From Hoplostethus atlanticus (lineage: Eukaryota > Chordata > Actinopteri > Trachichthyiformes > Trachichthyidae): DNA of 64,000 bases. The stretch is taken from NCBI GenBank assembly GCA_034670405.1, contig JAXDDX010000327.1, positions 62,001 to 126,000 on the forward strand, read 5' to 3'. Positions 10,065-22,199 of the stretch are shown here, in pieces (within the stretch, counting starts at the first letter, position 1; the number at the start of each line of letters is the position of its first letter). The notes beneath the pieces were generated by a model, which was not told where the DNA came from, made no database searches, and saw nothing but the letters and a program-made list of their open reading frames with translations. A program made the translations under genes and the position numbers.

Positions 10065-12000
10065 TGGTTGGTCACACACCAACCAACCAACTCACATAAA
10101 GAGTCACACACCAACCATCCAACTCACAGAACGAGTCACACACCAACCAACCAACTCACAGAACGAGTCACACACCAACCAACCAACTCACAGAAAGAGT
10201 CACACACCAACCAACCAACTCACAGAACGAGTCACACACCAACTCACAGAACGGGTCACACTCAACCAACCAACTCACAGAACGAGTCACACACCAACCA
10301 ACCAACTCACAGAAAGAGTCACACACCAACCAACCAACTCACAGAACGAGTCACACACCAACTCACAGAACGAGTCACACACCAACCAACCAACTCACAG
10401 AACGAGTCACACTCAACCAAACAACTCACAGAACGAGTCACACACCAACCAACCAACTCACAGAAAGAGTCACACACCAACCAACCAACTCACAGAACGA
10501 GTCACACACCAACCAACCAACTCACAGAACGAGTCACACACCAACTCACAGAACGAGTCACACACCAACTCACAGAATGAGTCACACACCAACCAACCAA
10601 CTCACAGAACGAGTCGCATTCAACCAACCAACTCACAGAACGAGTCACAAACCAGCCAACCAACTCACAGAAAGAGTCACACACCAACCAACCAACTCAC
10701 AGAAAGAGTCACACACCAACCAACCAACTCACAGAACGAGTCACACACCAACTCACAGAACGAGTCACACACCAACCAACCAACTCACAGAAAGAGTCAC
10801 AAACCAGCCAACCAACTCACAGAAAGAGTCACACACCAACCAACCAACTCACAGAACGAGTCACACTCAACCAAGCAACTCACAGAACGAGTCACACACC
10901 AACCAACCAACTCACAGAACGAGTCACACACCAACCAACCAACTCACAGAAAGAGTCACACACCAACCAACCAACTCACAGAAAGAGTCACACACCAACC
11001 AACCAACTCACAGAAAGAGTCACACACCAACCAACCAGCTCACAGAAAGAGTCACACACCAACCAACCAACTCACAGAAAGAGTCACACACCAACCAACC
11101 AACTCACAGAACGAGTCACACTCAACCAAGCAACTCACAGAACGAGTCACACACCAACCAACCAACTCACAGAAAGAGTCACACACCAACCAACCAGCTC
11201 ACAGAACGAGTCACACTCAACCAAGCAACTCACAGAACGAGTCACACACCAACCAACCAACTCACAGAAAGAGTCACACACCAACCAACCAGCTCACAGA
11301 AAGAGTCACACACCAACCAACCAACTCACAGAAAGAGTCACACACCAACCAACCAACTCACAGAACGAGTCACACTCAACCAAGCAACTCACAGAACGAG
11401 TCACACACCAACCAACCAACTCACAGAAAGAGTCACACACCAACCAACCAACTCACAGAGTCACACACCAACCAAACAACTCACAGAACGAGTCACACTC
11501 AACCAAGCAACTCACAGAAAGAGTCACACACCAACCATCCAACTCACAGAAAGAGTCACACACCAACTCACAGAACAAGTCACACACCAACCAACCAACT
11601 CACAGAACGAGTCACACTCAACCAACCAACTCACAGAACGAGTCACACACCAACCAACCAACTCACAGAAAGAGTCACACAACAACCAACCAACTCACAG
11701 AACGAGTCACACACCAACCAACCAACTCACAGAAAGAGTCACACAACAACCAACCAACTCACAGAACGAGTCACACACCAACTCACAGAACGAGTCACAC
11801 ACCAACCAACCAACTCACAGAACGAGTCACATTCAACCAACGAACTCACAGAACGAGTCACAAACCAGCCAACCAACTCACAAAAAAAGTCACACACCAA
11901 CCAACCAACTCACAGAAAGAGTCACACACCAACCAACCAACTCACAGAAAGAGTCACACACCAACCAACCAACTCACAGAACGGGTCACACACCAACTCG
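10065..12000. repeat. 32-bp minisatellite, about 60 copies
   Basis: The unit is 'gagtcacacaccaacc' plus 'aaccaactcacagaac' (32 bp). Deletion variants lack the 'caaccaac' core, and there are AAC/AAG and 'cacacc'/'cactcaacc' sub-types. Because 32 is not a multiple of three and the unit has no stop, all plus-strand frames stay open for long stretches. They read as a rotating peptide repeat (HTPTNQLTERV / THQPTNSQNES / HTNQPTHRTS). The open frames 10068-10580 and 10577-12169 are consequences of this, not genes. Confidence 0.95.
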
Positions 12001-12333
12001 AGTCACCAACACCAATAACAAGGTCTCTTTGAAACATCTCTGGAATAGCAGTGATGCTTTTCTCTATTCTCCTCCATCCTCCCTCTCTCCTCTCAGTCTT
12101 GAATTGAATGTTTTTTTAGTGGCTACTTCAACTCCTCCTCCTCCTATAATATTAATAAAATTATATTAACAAGAAAAAACAGGAGGAGGAGGAGGGAGAG
12201 GATGAGATTGAGGAACTAATGAGTAGTTATTGTCACAGGGTGATGGTGTGTGTGTGAGGGGATGTATGTGATGGCTGGTCCTGGTGGTGGCGCTGTATTG
12301 GGGGGGGCTCTCTGGGCTTTCTCGGGGGTTTTA

Positions 12334-13093
12334 TGTCGGGATCAGACTACACGATATCTTTGTCTGTTACGATGGTCACTGTGTCAGATTAGGCGATATA
12401 GAGTGATAAATTTGTGCCGTGTCTTGGCCGACAGACATGACAGACTACACGTTGGTCACCGACCAATAATCGCTTGCCGACATGCGTGATGTCATCGGAA
12501 AGCAGGTGCTAGGCAACAAGAATGTAAACAAACAATGCCGTCCGAAGCGGTATGCATGATATTAGCTGTCTTGTGTTCTGAAAAGCCTAAAAAAAGAAAA
12601 AACGACTGTGGACCCGTTCTTGGGTCGCATGAAGAGAACAGTATGGGTTGTCAATCCTTCAAAGAGAACTTGAGGTAAAAATAACGATGTTTTAGCCTGT
12701 AGTGAAACCTAAATGTAGCTAGCTGGCTAGCCTCCACAGGCTAGCCAGCCACAGGAGCCAGAGCACGACAAAGAGCTCCTCTGTTTCATAGTTCCACCTA
12801 GCGGCACCAACAACTTCATTTCTTTTTCGCTTCGCCATGTTTGTTTATAGCGCTCCGTGCTCCTATTGGTCAACGTCACGGACTAGACGGAACACGTCGT
12901 GGACGGCAAAAAAAAATTTTGTCGGGACGTCGTGAGGCGTCCCAGATGCGGCGTCGGTTGTCGTCCACTATGTCACACTACACAACATAAAACGATCGAT
13001 TGTCGCACCCTGTCGTTCCCGACTCGACCCGACGCCCTACGTCTGCCGAATCGGGCTATAATCGGCCTGATATTGTGTAGTCTGAACCCGACA
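12334..13093. mobile_element. PIF/Harbinger-type non-autonomous element (MITE), 760 bp
   Basis: The left end TGTCGGGATCAGACTACACG and the inverted right end TGTCGGGTTCAGACTACACA match over about 24 bp. The trinucleotide TTA flanks both sides (12331-12333 and 13094-13096), the 3-bp TSD typical of PIF/Harbinger. There is no transposase frame; internal sequence is GC-rich near the ends with many 'cgac' motifs. Confidence 0.75.
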
Positions 13094-13224
13094 TTACATT
13101 GACCTGGAAAGACACTTGAGTTCAGCGTGTTGTGGTTGGTGCACTGGGCTCTGTCGGGTTTTTCCACCTCTCTCCTGACAGCTAATAAACAGGTGCAGCG
13201 CAATGAAAGTATATGATATTTATT

Positions 13225-13725
13225 TGTTAAATTAAATTCTGGGGTTGCAGCAGCATAAAAGTATCGAAGAATGTAGAAAATACAAGACAAGGATGAATTA
13301 TGAAATACAAAATACACAATAAAAAATACAAAAAACAAGGTACTAAAAAAAGGAAAAAAAAAGAAAAACTAAAAGACAACATATAAATAGCAGAGCGAAT
13401 GGATGGATGCTACATGTATACAGAGTTAAAGAATGGGAATGGGTGAATGAATGTGAAAGGGGGTTGAAGTGGCTAAAGTGGCTAAAGTGCAGAGCAGTGA
13501 ATGAGTGTGAATGGGAATGGATAAAGTGGATAAAGTGGATAAAGAGGATAAAGTTAATGCCGAGGATGCCAACACAGCGAACCTGGCGCCCATACCTGTG
13601 TTCCAAGTCCAGAATACACAGAGGATTACCAAATCAAGGTTCAAGGTTCAAAGTTTTATTTGTCACATACACAGTTATAGAGATACAAAAGTGCAGTGAA
13701 GTGCACTGTGGTATACTTGGTCTAC
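13225..13725. repeat. Decayed LINE/SINE 3' ends in reverse orientation
   Basis: 'ctggggttgcagcagcataa...aagaatg...gggaatg' closely resembles 20145-20280, so it is a dispersed repeat. It contains short tandem 'ggataaagt' and 'gaatg' units. A second repeat end follows at 13638-13725: 'aaggttcaaggttcaaag' then 'ttttatttgtcacatacaca', the same LINE tail seen at 3165-3230. Confidence 0.55.
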
Positions 13726-14131
13726 TGTTGCAAGTCTGATTACATGGATCTGTGGATTTGTGTCTGCCAAATTGCTGGGCACAAAGCCACTGATGACAGT
13801 TTGGCCGAGGATACAAGTGAGAGCTGGATCTCCTTCTCTTCCTCCACTGGATCACCTCTCCTCCTCCACTGGATCCCCTTCTCCTCCTCCACTGGATCCC
13901 CTCTCCTCTCTGAACTATCAACATTTACTGCTGCAGTTTCCTTTCGCCATTCAATATATTTGATCTTGTTTAAAGGCCTCCAAATAATAGCCTTTTTCTT
14001 TTTGCAATTTCTCCAACCATTACTTCAACGTCACATTCTTCACCAATCTCTTTTGCCATTTCAAATGAACAACAACCCATCAGGGAGAAATTAATACATG
14101 TGCTTGATAATTTCTCTTCATGTCTTCATAG

Positions 14132-14252
14132 ATCTACTGCTGACCTCAGATCAGAACCACATCCTGATGGATGCCAGTGACACTTCTCTACCAACAGTTC
14201 TGTTCACTGCCCTACAACTTTCACTGCAACAGGCCACCAAAGGGAACAAAAT
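14132..14252 (+). CDS. Candidate orphan coding exon (121 nt)
   Basis: The block is bounded by 'tcttcatag|at' and 'aaaat|gtgagta', both good splice consensus. One frame is open throughout (phase 1 in, phase 2 out), encoding about 39 residues including LLTSDQNHILMDASDTSLP and TVLFTALQLSLQQATKGNK. The other frames have stops. I do not recognise the protein. A polyadenylation-like 'aataaat' lies at about 14470. It could be one exon of a host gene, a remnant of a transposase, or chance. Confidence 0.3.
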
Positions 14253-14816
14253 GTGAGTATAATTTGAACTTAAAGTTCATATGAAGTCCATGACTAGGAA
14301 TGTCCACCGGAAGCAACACTGACATGCATAATGTCCTAACTCACTGATTGTCTGGATGTAGCCTCACTGTCTAGGTGGTTCTGTCGGAGCTGAGCATGCA
14401 GGGGAATACAAGAGAGGAAATATCTTCTACCTTGCTGATGATGTATTTTATCACTTGTGTGTAGTCTCAATAAATATATTGTAAAAATGAGAACATGGTT
14501 TTATCAATTGTCTTTATTGTTTTGCTTTTGCTGTTATTCGTTCCCCTTTGCAGTGGTAGGAACACAAGAGTGTTTGTAAAAAGGTATAATGCATGCTGAA
14601 TGTGATACTGAGGTTTTGATGCCCTGATGCCCTGTTGGTGTCACAGTCCAGGACAAGGGGGGCTGGTTGACTATGGAGTGATTTATCTTGTAAATATAAA
14701 TGATCTTTGACTGGGAGGAGCTGGAGAATATAAATACATAAAATTGAATCAATACTGAATGGTAATAGTGTAGTAGAAAAAGGTAGTGGTCTGTCTCTGT
14801 CTCTCTCTCTCTCTCT

Positions 14817-14856
<40 letters not shown>

Positions 14857-14908
14857 TTGCTCTATAAACAGTATCTATTTTTAGCAGGCTGCTTGTCTCA
14901 GAATTCTG

Positions 14909-14940
<32 letters not shown>

Positions 14941-15359
14941 AGCAGCTTTTTTTCCCCAGAGTTTGTGGTTATATGTGCGAATGCTCCTCAGCTACAGCCG
15001 GGTAACAACCTGGAGACATACTCAGACAGACATGACCAATCAGAGGACAGGAGCAGGTAGACCAGGAGAATAGGACATGTAGGCAGGATGCTAGTATCCA
15101 TCAGGACCCTGAGCTAGGATGAGCTAACTGGTCTAGCCTTACTCTGAGAAGAGACTGAGCCACTCCCTCAAGGCTGTTTGGTCAAATGATGAAGAGAATA
15201 AAATGTTTTTTAGCCTTGACTTAAAGAAGAAAAGGCTCTGTTACCTGCTGGGATAGACAGGTAGCCAGCGTCCTGGGATCTGAATCTGGAATTGGGAGTG
15301 ATCGTTCAGTTTAACTCATACGTAAAGTTGAGTATTGTCAGCTTAGCAATGAAAATGAA
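14253..15359. other. Intergenic with (CT)n and (CA)n microsatellites
   Basis: (CT)n at about 14795-14855 and (CA)n at 14911-14939. No supported gene. Confidence 0.5.
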
Positions 15360-15450
15360 TGCCGACAGATTTGAAAGAGTGGTAGCATATATATAGAGAA
15401 TAGCAGCGGGCCCAAGACAGAGCCTTGTGGCACACCAAAGTCCACATTGC
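15360..15450 (-). mobile_element. LINE RT fragment ([10 protein letters not shown] motif)
   Basis: The minus strand around 15448-15400 reads [16 protein letters not shown], the RT motif-B region of CR1/L2-type LINEs. Flanking codons are degraded. Confidence 0.55.
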
Positions 15451-15929
15451 AACACTGTTGAGGTCGTGTGGTTGTGGAAGATGTGGTGTTCTATCCAGTA
15501 GTTTGGATATTAAAGGTTGGGCTCACGTCAAGTAACAATAGTGCTGAGTGCTGAATCGATAGCTAACAGGAGATCGTTGGTCACTCTTATGAGTGCAGTT
15601 TACGTGATCAGATTAAACGATGACCTGTGTAAGGCAAACAGCTAGTAATAATCAAATTAAACTATGGCCACTTTAGGGCTCTGACGACATTTACATGTTA
15701 GTCATTTAGCTGATTAAAAGATATGTAGAGGAGAAGGTGGAGAATGAGGTAGAGATGGAGAAGGAGGCGATGAGACAGAGAAGGAGGAGAAGGAGAAGGA
15801 GATGTCATAATATCTGAGAGTTATTTATATAGGAAGACTTCTAACTTGTCTGGAAAGTTACAGGGAGACTGTCTGTCAAAGCTAGTTCACACTGACCTCA
15901 AGACTGACAGGGTTAGGGGCTACCTAACC

Positions 15930-16010
15930 TATACCCTGTATATTGAGAACAGAATGGGACCAAGAATTGACCCTTGAGGGACACCACATGAGGAGGGAGC
16001 TGAAGAAAAT
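15930..16010 (-). mobile_element. Second LINE RT fragment (GVPQGSILGP motif)
   Basis: The minus strand reads CGVPQGSILGPILFSI across about 15990-15945, again the RT motif-B region. It differs in codons from the copy at 15.4 kb, so it is a separate insertion or a diverged paralogue. Confidence 0.55.
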
Positions 16011-16077
16011 GTGACATTTCCAACACCCACTGAGGAGGTTCTGTTTTCAAGGTAGAAACCAATTCAGATGTGCTGAC

Positions 16078-16172
16078 AGCAAGGGTAGAAGAGACTTAAA
16101 AACAAGGGTAGAAGAGACTTAAAAACAAAGGTAGAAGAGACTTAAAAACAAGGGTAGAAGAGACTTAAAAAC
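16078..16172. repeat. Short tandem repeat, 23-24-bp unit x4
   Basis: Four near-identical copies of 'aagggtagaagagacttaaaaac'. Confidence 0.9.
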
Positions 16173-16249
16173 AATTGCTTTATGATCTGACACGCAAACA
16201 TCTATCATTTCCACATCGCCAGGGTAAAACCAGAGGACTGGCCCCTTTA

Positions 16250-18070
16250 AAGGTCCCATATTATGGAAAACGGCTTATTCCTGGCGCTTATACATGTTCC
16301 ACAGGAAATCATTTACCTAAGCAGCTGAGGAAATTTTAAATCTGGAAGTCAACCCGTTTTTCTGTATTTTCCTTTTTCCAAAAACGGTGCCAAAGATAGG
16401 AGAAAAACAGGCCGTTTCAGAAAGTGGTTCCTTTGGACGTCATAACGGGCGCTTCTTAACATAATCCAGCCCCTCTCAGAGCATGCCCACGCCCAGGTGA
16501 ACAACCAATCCCATTTACGGCATTACCAATCCCATTTACGGCATTACGGCAGCGCCGCAAGCCGTTGTTTATGGTGAATTCCATTGTACTCGGAAATCGA
16601 TAATTCCGAGTCGGTATTCCTAACTTCCAATCTAAATGTGTTCCAGTGCATCTGCTCGGTAAAACATAATCGCCCTCAGCAAACTCATGTCTGTATGGTA
16701 AGTCTCAGAATGTTACAAGCATCTAAATTCAACATCAACTACTACAGCGCCATTAGTGAATAGAATCGGCTCATATCACATTCGGACGCCGTTTTTTCCG
16801 AGTACACTGGAATGCACCATTACTTTGCGACGAGTGAAGCTAAAACAACAACATATCTTCGGCGATATATCAACTCTCCAGTTATTATTTTGTAGGATGC
16901 AGGCAGCAACATAGATCCCTGCACAGTCTCCCAACACGCGAAAATGCCAGAACAGAGCGGATTAATTTTATTTTTAACGGCAACGCTACAGTTTTTTCTT
17001 TGTGTGATGATCAGTCCTCAGACTGCTTGAGCAACGGCAGGATTAGCATCTAAATTGAAGCTTAAAGATGGAGCAATTCATAAGGTACGTGACCCATCTG
17101 CAAACTTGGAATCTGTAAGTGTCACCATGTTTTGATTTAATTTACCAAATTAGTCTGGTTAGTATATTCGACTGCTGGTTAGCTAACAAGCTAGCGGGGC
17201 TAGCCACGGGCTTGTTGGGCGTGGAAGAAGTAAGAAAACTAAAGCTGGAGTCATTAAAAGTAAAGTAAAGTAAAAGTAAAGTTATTGGTTGGAGTCAGGA
17301 CTCATCTTAAAGTTATTTGTTGGGACCAGTGTCTGTTTTATAAGTCTGTCAAACGTGTCAGGCTTGGTAAACTTTAGCCACCATTAGTACAATCGCATTT
17401 GGTTGTTTGGCTGCGATGTTTGGATGCAAATAGGTTGCATCCAATAATATATTGGCTAACTAGCTCAACAAAATTGTCAATCCTAGCTTGTCTGCAAGTT
17501 GTATTCAATAAGCTTATGGACATGAGCCATAAACAGACCGGCTACAGCAGAGAGAGCTCACACACCCACATACACAAAACAAAGTACAATATTACACAGA
17601 ATTGTTATCATTGAGAAACTAAGTGGAACCGCCTCAGCTGCCTCTTCCCATTCTGGGTCAGACTCCGGCTCAAACATGTCCGGTCTGGAGCTGTGTTGGT
17701 TCTGGAGCGGCCGCCATGGTTATGGTAGATTTCTGCGTCAAGCTTATTCGTTTACCTTGAGCAGCATGAGCGCTCTGCTCTACGCCTCCGCCAGGCGATT
17801 GCGTGGAGGCTGTATGTAATGAGCACTGCTCTGATTGGCCGCTTCACGCCTCACTCACGGTGTGAGGCGGCCAATCAGAGCAGTGCTCATAACATACAAC
17901 CTCCACGCCCTCAAAACAGCCTGTTCTTTACAATGGAGAAAATGAGAGACTGAAACACACACCACAGAAGCTGGTTTTAGGATTTTTGTTTTATATAGAC
18001 TTCACAAACGTCTTGTAAAGACCCCCAGGAACAGTTTAAATAGCCCAAAATGAGTACAATATCCCCCCTT
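16250..18070. mobile_element. 1.8-kb TIR element (AAGGTCCCATATTATGG...), uninterrupted copy
   Basis: It begins AAGGTCCCATATTATGG and ends TACAATATCCCCCCTT. The ends are imperfect inverted repeats flanked by TTTA/TTA. Nearly the whole element recurs inverted at 57280-60176, so both boundaries are supported by two copies. It has no transposase frame. It contains a strong internal hairpin near its right end. This copy lacks the L2 insertion found in the other. The superfamily is uncertain. Confidence 0.75.
17803..17908. repeat. Hairpin: about 45-bp inverted arms
   Basis: The arm 'gtggaggctgtatgtaatga' + 'gcactgctctgattggccgc' is followed after about 20 nt by its near-perfect reverse complement. 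It contains a CCAAT/ATTGG pair. It lies inside the TIR element. Confidence 0.8.
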
Positions 18071-18219
18071 TAACTGACATAAGATTTAAACATCCCGATT
18101 CATAAAATCCACTGAAAAAGGAGTTCAGAAAACTCTTGAATAAAACCACTACGCTGTTTCTGGAGTCTGTAAACCAGGACACCGTGTGAGATGATTGATT
18201 AAAAAAGAGAGAATGGCCT

Positions 18220-18542
18220 TGTAGCAATGCTCGCTACAGCCAGAGACAAGGCAGGAGGGCGGAGTTAATGGGCCAGCAGGCCGCTTTATTTGCTCACAGC
18301 AATATAAATACGATCCGGTGTTGACGGCAGGTTTTTAGCACCATCTCCTTCCCCTCTGTCCCGGCAGGTCAGCCGCGGAGCACCAAGGCTGCCAGTCGGC
18401 CAGGCTTCATCCTCCATGGACCTGGTTGGTGGCCGCTGCCGGTCCATGCAGCTGACCCTCGATCCTCTCGATCTCCTGCCGACTCAAGCACTCGCTCAGA
18501 CTCTCACTCTGACTCAGATGCTCTTGTTCATACATGGTTACA
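18220..18542 (-). mobile_element. Possible LTR-like fragment, minus strand
   Basis: Read on the minus strand it begins TGTAACCATG and ends GCATTGCTACA (TG...CA). It has 'gtatttatat' followed by 'aataaa' about 30 nt later, an LTR-like order. No matching target duplication was seen, so the boundaries are uncertain. Confidence 0.3.
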
Positions 18543-18918
18543 GGTTAAAAGGGCCCGGCTGCAATCGGCCTTAATTGGCCGCAGTGCTGGATCCAGGGAG
18601 AGTCAGTCCACTGACTCAACTCTCTCCTGGAGCCAGCCTACGCCTCACCCCCACCCTCCCCCAGTCTGGTAAAGTAGGATGGTAGAGGTTTTTAATACCT
18701 TAACAGTTTCTGAGGCCTGGACACCTAACGAGCAAATAATATAATATCAATAATGAGAAGATGAGGAGTGCAATAAAACGTACTTCCTGGGGTTAAAAGA
18801 GAATGGAGGCCAACCCTGCACACACACACACACACACCCACCCACACACACACACACCCATTAGAAGTGTTAGGAGGATAAAGAGAATTTCAGATGACAA
18901 GAAGTTTGTGAGAGAGAG

Positions 18919-18972
<54 letters not shown>

Positions 18973-19559
18973 TGAGGTGTTGCGTTGCCCTCTGGCTCTT
19001 TCAGACAGGAAGTGTCAACAGCAGCCTTCCTTAACGAAGATCTCCTTAACAAGGGGGAAAGGAAGCCTCCTCTCCTCTCCTCTCCTCCTATTTGCTCCTC
19101 CTTTCTTGTCCTTCCTCATTTCTCCTCTTCTTTAAAATTGAATCCATTGCGAGAGGAGGCATCGATCTTGTCTCCTGATCAATAGTCAATCAGCCTCAGA
19201 CCATGATCTATTACTGAACACACCTTGCTGGGTGTGTGTGTGTGTGTGTGTCTGTGTGTGTGTCAGGTCTAGCCTTGAGTTGAGTTAATGGAGGTGAAGG
19301 ATTGGAATTGGAAATTGATTCCTTTTTTAGGATGCGTGTGATGATGCAACACCAAGTTTCATGTCGATGTGTCAAGTCCTGATTTTAACAACTCCAAGTG
19401 TCAAATCTCCAGTATCCAGCTCTGACTACTGCATTTCCTGTATTCTCGTACTGTTTTACATCACTTGCAAGTCCGCTACACCCCAGCAGTCCTGATGCAG
19501 TCGAAGCCCAGCTGTTCAGTAATCCTCCTCTTGTTAACCATTCAAGGTCAGGCGGTCTC
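18543..19559. other. Intergenic with (CA)n, (GT)n microsatellites
   Basis: (CA)n at 18820-18858, (GA)n/(GT)n at 18911-18971 and (GT)n at 19232-19262. The segment 'ccagcctacgcctcaccccc' (about 18636) recurs near 9560. No gene supported. Confidence 0.45.
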
Positions 19560-20000
19560 CAGACTTGCTGCTGTGTGCTGATACTTTTGACTTTTCCAGA
19601 GATGGACGGGATGAAGCTTTTTTCCATGTTGCACACCCTGCATGACCACGGGAAGGAAGACCAAATGCGTTGGTCTGCTCAGTGACTAAGAAGAAATATT
19701 CCATCAGCAAGTTCATCACATGCAGTTCAAATAATGAGACATTCCTTCTTACTTGCCCCTGTGGCCTACAATGCTTTGATAAGACCTGACAATTGCCTAC
19801 CTGTATCAAGTCTCCCATGCAGGAAGTGAGGAGAAAGTCGTTGGATGTGGTTGCATGTTGTCCAGCTATAGGTACTGCAATGAGGAGGAACACCTAATCT
19901 GAAACATGCTGCACTTTCTACATGCACGCCCTGAAGACATGGACCTGCCACATTAGAAGAGTAGTAGCTTCCACTAAATAAAGATTGACCATTCATGAAA
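19560..20000 (+). pseudogene. Penelope-like GIY-YIG endonuclease fragment
   Basis: The plus frame near 19685-19790 reads KYSISKFITCSSNNE then TFLLTCPCGLQCFDKT. This resembles the GIY-YIG entry motif of Penelope-like elements (C...VVYLL.CPCG..YVGKT), with Y-V-G mutated. A stop follows at once. Downstream 'HALKTWTCHIRR' may correspond to the later 'W...L' region. It is heavily decayed and the call rests on one motif. Confidence 0.4.
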
Positions 20001-20114
20001 GACTGGCCACAAGTTAAGATATCTTCAGGAGGAACATGAGAATTAAAATACTACAGTTCAATTGGACGTACAGATGAAGTTGAGATGCAACAAAGGATGT
20101 ATGAAAATGCTGCA

Positions 20115-20350
20115 AGATAGATAGATAGATACTTTATTGATCCCAGGGGGGATGCAGCAGCATAACAGTATCAAAGAATGCACAAAATACAAAGGCAAGG
20201 TACAAAATACAAAAAAGAAAAGGCCTAAAAAACGAAATACTAAAGAATGGTAATGGATGAATGAATGTGAAAGGGAATGAAAGTGTAGGGTGCTAGGTGA
20301 TAAGTGGTGAGGTCCTCAGTTGAGTTGTCCTCAGTTGAGCTGTAGAGGGG
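20115..20350. repeat. LINE 3' end with (GATA)n tail, reverse orientation
   Basis: 'agatagatagatagata' followed by 'ctttattgatcccagggggg' is the common reversed 3' terminus of fish LINEs. The adjoining sequence is related to 13230-13440. Confidence 0.65.
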
Positions 20351-20369
20351 GAGGGGAGGTGTTACAAAG

Positions 20370-20492
20370 TCTGATGGCACACAAACACTACTGGAAACCT
20401 CTCACATAAACTACTGGAAACCTCTCACAAACACTACTGGAAACCTCTCACATAAACTACTGGAAACCTCTCACAAACACTACTGGAAACCG
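20370..20492. repeat. Short tandem repeat, about 22-bp unit
   Basis: Five copies of 'ctactggaaacctctcacaaa' with 'cacat/caca' variants. Confidence 0.9.
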
Positions 20493-21184
20493 GGAAACCA
20501 AAACTCTTAATCCAGTCTGCATTACCAACATGCATCTTGGCCAAACAGTTAATCTCACCTCCAAAACTCACTCAGACCACCAAAACACTTCATACATGTT
20601 TCAAAATAAATAAATAAATTAATAATAATATTAATAATAATAATAATAATAATAATAAGCTCCTTCCACCTGAACACTGGAGACACTTCACTCACAGCAT
20701 ACAGTCACTCATAACACACTAACCTGAAAAACACTAACAACAGGGAGCATAAATGATGAACTTTTATGCTTGAAGTTTGAATGATTTTTCACATAAATCA
20801 GTATTTCATTATAGAATAAGCATAACACCTTTTCACTTTGACTGTACTACAGTTTCTGCTAAGATTCTCTATATATTTCAATATGGTAAATGCAGAAATC
20901 ATTCTGTTTTGAATGTGTTTTTAACAGTTTTGAAAACACTGTTAGCATTTGAAATGTGCTGCTAATATAAAGTGTTCTGCAGGTAGTGGAGTATGAATGA
21001 GAAAGGAGTTCATGGATTTTGCAGAATGTGGTCACTGAATGCATTTTGTGTGAAATGAAAACGGATTCACAGTTTGGTCCACATGGACTTCTGTTTCTCT
21101 GACTGTGTGAAGAGTTTTGACAATGTGACTTCAGTTTTGACCAATGCTTGATAGCAATCGAAAAAAACTGTAATCCCTCCTTTA

Positions 21185-21622
21185 TGTGAGTGAGAGTGAG
21201 AGAGAGAGAGAGAGAGAGACAATAGAGAGAGAAGTTGTGTGTGTTTGTGACTGAGGGAGAGAGAGTGTGTCTCGTTTATCCCTGGTGATTTCTATAACAC
21301 CGCCACAGGTGTGTGTGTGTGTGAATTCCAGTGAAGTCAGGGGGAAAGAGAGACAGAATATATCCATTATCACAGTTTGAAGTACACACTCACACACTGT
21401 GGCTGCAGGATAAAAGATTTACACCACTTACTTACTTAACATCATCCCTGTCTGTCTGTGTGTCTGTGTGTCTGTCTTTCTGCCTGTCTGTCTGTCTCTC
21501 TGTCTGTCTGTCCGTCTCTCTGTCTGTCTCTCTGCCTGTCTGTCCCTCTGTCTGTCTGTGTCTCTGTCTGTCTGTCTTTCTGCCTGTCTTTCTGTCTGTC
21601 TGTCTGTCTCTCTTTCTGCCTG

Positions 21623-21654
<32 letters not shown>

Positions 21655-21735
21655 CCTCTCTTTTCAGTTTGTTTGCTTTATTGGCTTTGAAAAAATGAGA
21701 TTAAAATAATAATAATAATAATAATAATAATAATC
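21185..21735. repeat. (GA)n, (CTGT)n and (AAT)n microsatellites
   Basis: (GA)n at 21190-21220, (CTGT)/(CTCT)n at 21450-21660 and (AAT)n at 21707-21735. The Cys/Leu/Ser-rich open frames over them are artefacts. Confidence 0.9.
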
Positions 21736-21789
21736 AATTAAAATAACATTAAATTGATCATAAATACAGTCTAGACATTGTTAATGTGG

Positions 21790-22000
21790 TAAATGACTAT
21801 TATAGCTGGAAACGGCTGATTTTGGAATATGTACATCGGCTACAGAGGCCCATTTTCAGCAACCATCACTCCTGTGGTCCAATGGCACATTGTGTTAGCT
21901 AATCCAAGTTTATTGTGTTAAAAGGCTAATTGATCATTGAAAACTGTTGTGCTGATTAAAGAAGCAATCAAATTGGCCTTCCTTAGGCTAGTTGAGTATC
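21790..22000. mobile_element. Tc1-like transposon 3'-region fragment
   Basis: The blocks 'agaggcccattttcagcaac', 'aatggcacattgtgttagct' and 'gctgattaaagaagcaatca' match, from memory, the widespread non-coding part of fish/salmonid Tc1-like elements. No TIR or transposase is visible. Confidence 0.45.
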
Positions 22001-22199
22001 TGGTTGTATTGCGGTAGATCGGGGTAGTTTGTGTTTATTTTCTTAGTGTTGTATTGCCGTAGATCGGGGTAGTTTTGTGTTTTCATAAAACACAAAACTA
22101 CCGTGTTTCATATTCATAAACACGGCATCAAGGTGTGTGCTGCGTCTCAGAGGACGAGGTGGGGTTGGCGGTGGGAGAGGTTGTCGGCCACAGCAGCAT

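Noticed and set aside
10577-12169. 530-codon open frame (Thr/His/Asn/Gln-rich)
   Set aside because: It is the reading of a 32-bp minisatellite that is open in all frames. It has no splice or promoter context and no protein family resemblance.
18220-18542. Confident solo LTR
   Set aside because: TG...CA ends and a TATA/AATAAA order are visible on the minus strand, but there is no target duplication, so it is kept only as a low-confidence feature.
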